A DNA stretch of 64,000 bases from Bacteroidota bacterium (GTDB taxonomy: Bacteria; Bacteroidota; Ignavibacteria; Kryptoniales; JAKASW01), in the NCBI GenBank assembly GCA_021825585.1, contig JAKAGT010000001.1, positions 285,388-349,387 of the forward strand. The letters are read 5' to 3'. This document shows positions 62,926 to 64,000 of this stretch, in pieces. Position 1 is the stretch's first letter; each line of letters begins with the position of its first letter. The notes under the pieces are model-generated. The model searched no databases, was not told where the DNA came from, and worked only from the letters and a program-made list of their open reading frames with translations. The position numbers and the translations under genes are program-made.

Positions 62926-63351
62926 TTATCTCAGGTACTTGCGGATCTCTTCCCCAATCATTCGGCTGCACTGTATTCCAAATATGATTTTGTCGATGTA
63001 CTCAGAATTGATCCCACTTGAAGCGAGCAGCCTAAAGGACGGATTGTTGATGATTTTGAAAATCTCTGTTACGAATGCAAAGTTGCAATCCACCGCACAC
63101 TCTTTGTCCACGTCGCAATCTAATGGTGAGATGCTGACGAAAGTGTTGGGCAACTGACTTGACTTGATGTGCTCCGCACGTTGGCATCGAGCTTTTAGTT
63201 TTTCAATTCTCGATGATGTGCTCACACAGGCTAGGTTGATCCCCCGTCGTGCAACGACTATGTGCGGATGTGCCTCTACATCTTCCGGTGCACGAGGATT
63301 CTTGTATAGAAAAATATCCCCTACTTTGAGGTCACGCGAGCTGGGAGGCAA
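62926..63351 (-). CDS. Probable toxin of a Panacea-type pair (MazF/PemK-like)
   Basis: The 141-residue protein opens with LKVGDIFLYKNPRAPEDVEAHPHIVV, resembling the SH3-like beta-barrel start of MazF/PemK-type proteins. Its start lies 20 bases inside the end of the Panacea antitoxin gene, the usual overlap of such pairs. Which target it would cut is unknown, and the family match is only moderate. Confidence 0.6.
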   Translation of the reverse strand: MPPSSRDLKVGDIFLYKNPRAPEDVEAHPHIVVARRGINLACVSTSSRIEKLKARCQRAEHIKSSQLPNTFVSISPLDCDVDKECAVDCNFAFVTEIFKIINNPSFRLLASSGINSEYIDKIIFGIQCSRMIGEEIRKYLR

Positions 63352-63988
63352 TCTCGAGGAGCTCCTCGCGTAGTTCCGTTTGCTCCTCTTCGGCTATCGG
63401 AGGAAATGGATCCTTTAGATGATGCTTTGAAAACATTGGATCTTTAGGATCGGCGTTCTTAAGAAAGTCCGCCAGGTATATTTCTTCCCGCCGGGTTTGT
63501 CCCAGATTCAGGGCGGCTTCGAACCGTTTCCACTCCGGGTAGGCATGAGCTATGTCCGCGAGCTGCATCTCGTTGAATTTCCCAAAGTGCTTCAGCGAGA
63601 ATTCCAGAGCTTCGATGTCCGTCTCAGAAAGAATGGAGAGGTCAGGTTCCTTCTTCGTGAGCTTCACAGAATACTGATCCTTCTCGTCACGGACGATTTC
63701 GCTCTCCCCCGGGTCCTGGCCCTTGAACACATCGTAAAGATACGATGCTACTGGTCCCTGTGGCATTGCGAAGTAGTCGTCAGTTGTAACAGGCCGCAGA
63801 TAAGTCCGAACGTGATACCGATCCGCAAAGAAGAGCAGCTTCAGTAACTTCATGTAGTTCTCTTTGCCACCTCGCTTGTTCAGGAGGTACTCGGCGGCGG
63901 CTAACGCCTTTTGTTTGTTCATTGGGAACTGGACGACCGGAACACTCTTGTAAATCTCCCCCGTTGCAGAGTGCTCATTCCTCGCCAC
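63332..63988 (-). CDS. Panacea (DUF4065/SocA-like) antitoxin
   Basis: The 218-residue protein carries the Panacea domain: YMKLLKLLFFADRYHVRTYL, the MPQGPVASYLYDVF block and FNEMQLADIAHAYPEW. Panacea antitoxins neutralise many unrelated toxins, usually encoded next to them, as here. A GTG at 63988 is the longest start within the window. An ATG at 63922 (MNKQKALAAAEYLLNK) matches the usual domain beginning better, and the gene could also extend past the window edge. Confidence 0.82.
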   Translation of the reverse strand: MARNEHSATGEIYKSVPVVQFPMNKQKALAAAEYLLNKRGGKENYMKLLKLLFFADRYHVRTYLRPVTTDDYFAMPQGPVASYLYDVFKGQDPGESEIVRDEKDQYSVKLTKKEPDLSILSETDIEALEFSLKHFGKFNEMQLADIAHAYPEWKRFEAALNLGQTRREEIYLADFLKNADPKDPMFSKHHLKDPFPPIAEEEQTELREELLEIASQLA

Positions 63989-64000
63989 GACTTCCTCCGG

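Overview
The window looks like a chromosome of the Bacteroidota/Chlorobiota/Ignavibacteria type (FCB group). The best evidence is a large secreted protein at 29258-31963 that ends in a type IX secretion (Por) sorting domain. The metabolic genes (ferredoxin-type sulfite reductase, a group 3b-like NiFe hydrogenase, cytochrome bd) fit a facultatively or microaerobically living member of that group. The left half has high GC and is tightly packed. From about 32.4 kb the sequence becomes an accessory region with recombinases, toxin-antitoxin genes, broken genes and, from about 44.8 kb, visibly more AT-rich DNA.

Layout. 0-11 kb: end of an acyl-CoA synthetase (ADP-forming)-like gene; a sigma-54-type response regulator and a symporter/histidine-kinase fusion on the minus strand; and, divergent from these, a six-gene NAD(P)-linked NiFe-hydrogenase operon whose start is preceded by a consensus -24/-12 sigma-54 promoter. 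11-17 kb: a TPR protein, small redox proteins, a DEAD-box helicase and cydAB. 17-26.4 kb: a long minus-strand sulfur-assimilation operon (sulfite reductase, ATP-sulfurylase-like domain, siroheme synthase, zinc-ribbon protein, CysM, JAMM protease, sulfur-carrier/E1/rhodanese fusion). It is preceded by a cysteine-rich leader peptide and terminator that read as a cysteine attenuator. Next comes a trans-sulfuration gene under a SAM-I riboswitch. 26.6-32 kb: PAP2 phosphatase, isochorismatase-like hydrolase, OB-fold-like secreted protein and the sorting-domain protein.

32-48 kb: a tRNA-Asp gene preceded by two 113-bp tandem copies of its own disrupted 5' end, then a toxin-antitoxin and integrase zone: a broken HigB-like toxin with an XRE antitoxin, an orphan AbiEi-like regulator, a DMT transporter with a histidine-rich tail, VapBC with its operator, three tyrosine recombinases in different states of decay, a RecB/Cas4-like nuclease, a previously untracked 39-residue basic protein, a HipBST-like kinase module with four evenly spaced operators, and an AAA/DUF4143 ATPase.

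49-62 kb: the most interesting part. A sigma-70-like factor with a heavily structured leader is followed, all on the plus strand, by two paralogous GHKL (MORC/Hsp90-type) ATPases, a DUF4338 (DruA-like) protein, a metallo-beta-lactamase-fold protein, a 769-residue E2-E1-JAB ubiquitin-type triple fusion with all active sites visible, and a membrane protein with paired terminal hydrophobic segments. An HNH nuclease, a RelA/SpoT-domain protein and a DUF4238 gene with an in-frame amber codon follow. I read 49.2-59.9 kb as a candidate anti-phage/conflict operon combining protein conjugation with GHKL ATPases. I do not recognise this exact gene set as a named system, but I could not search databases. 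The window ends in a Panacea-type toxin-antitoxin pair.
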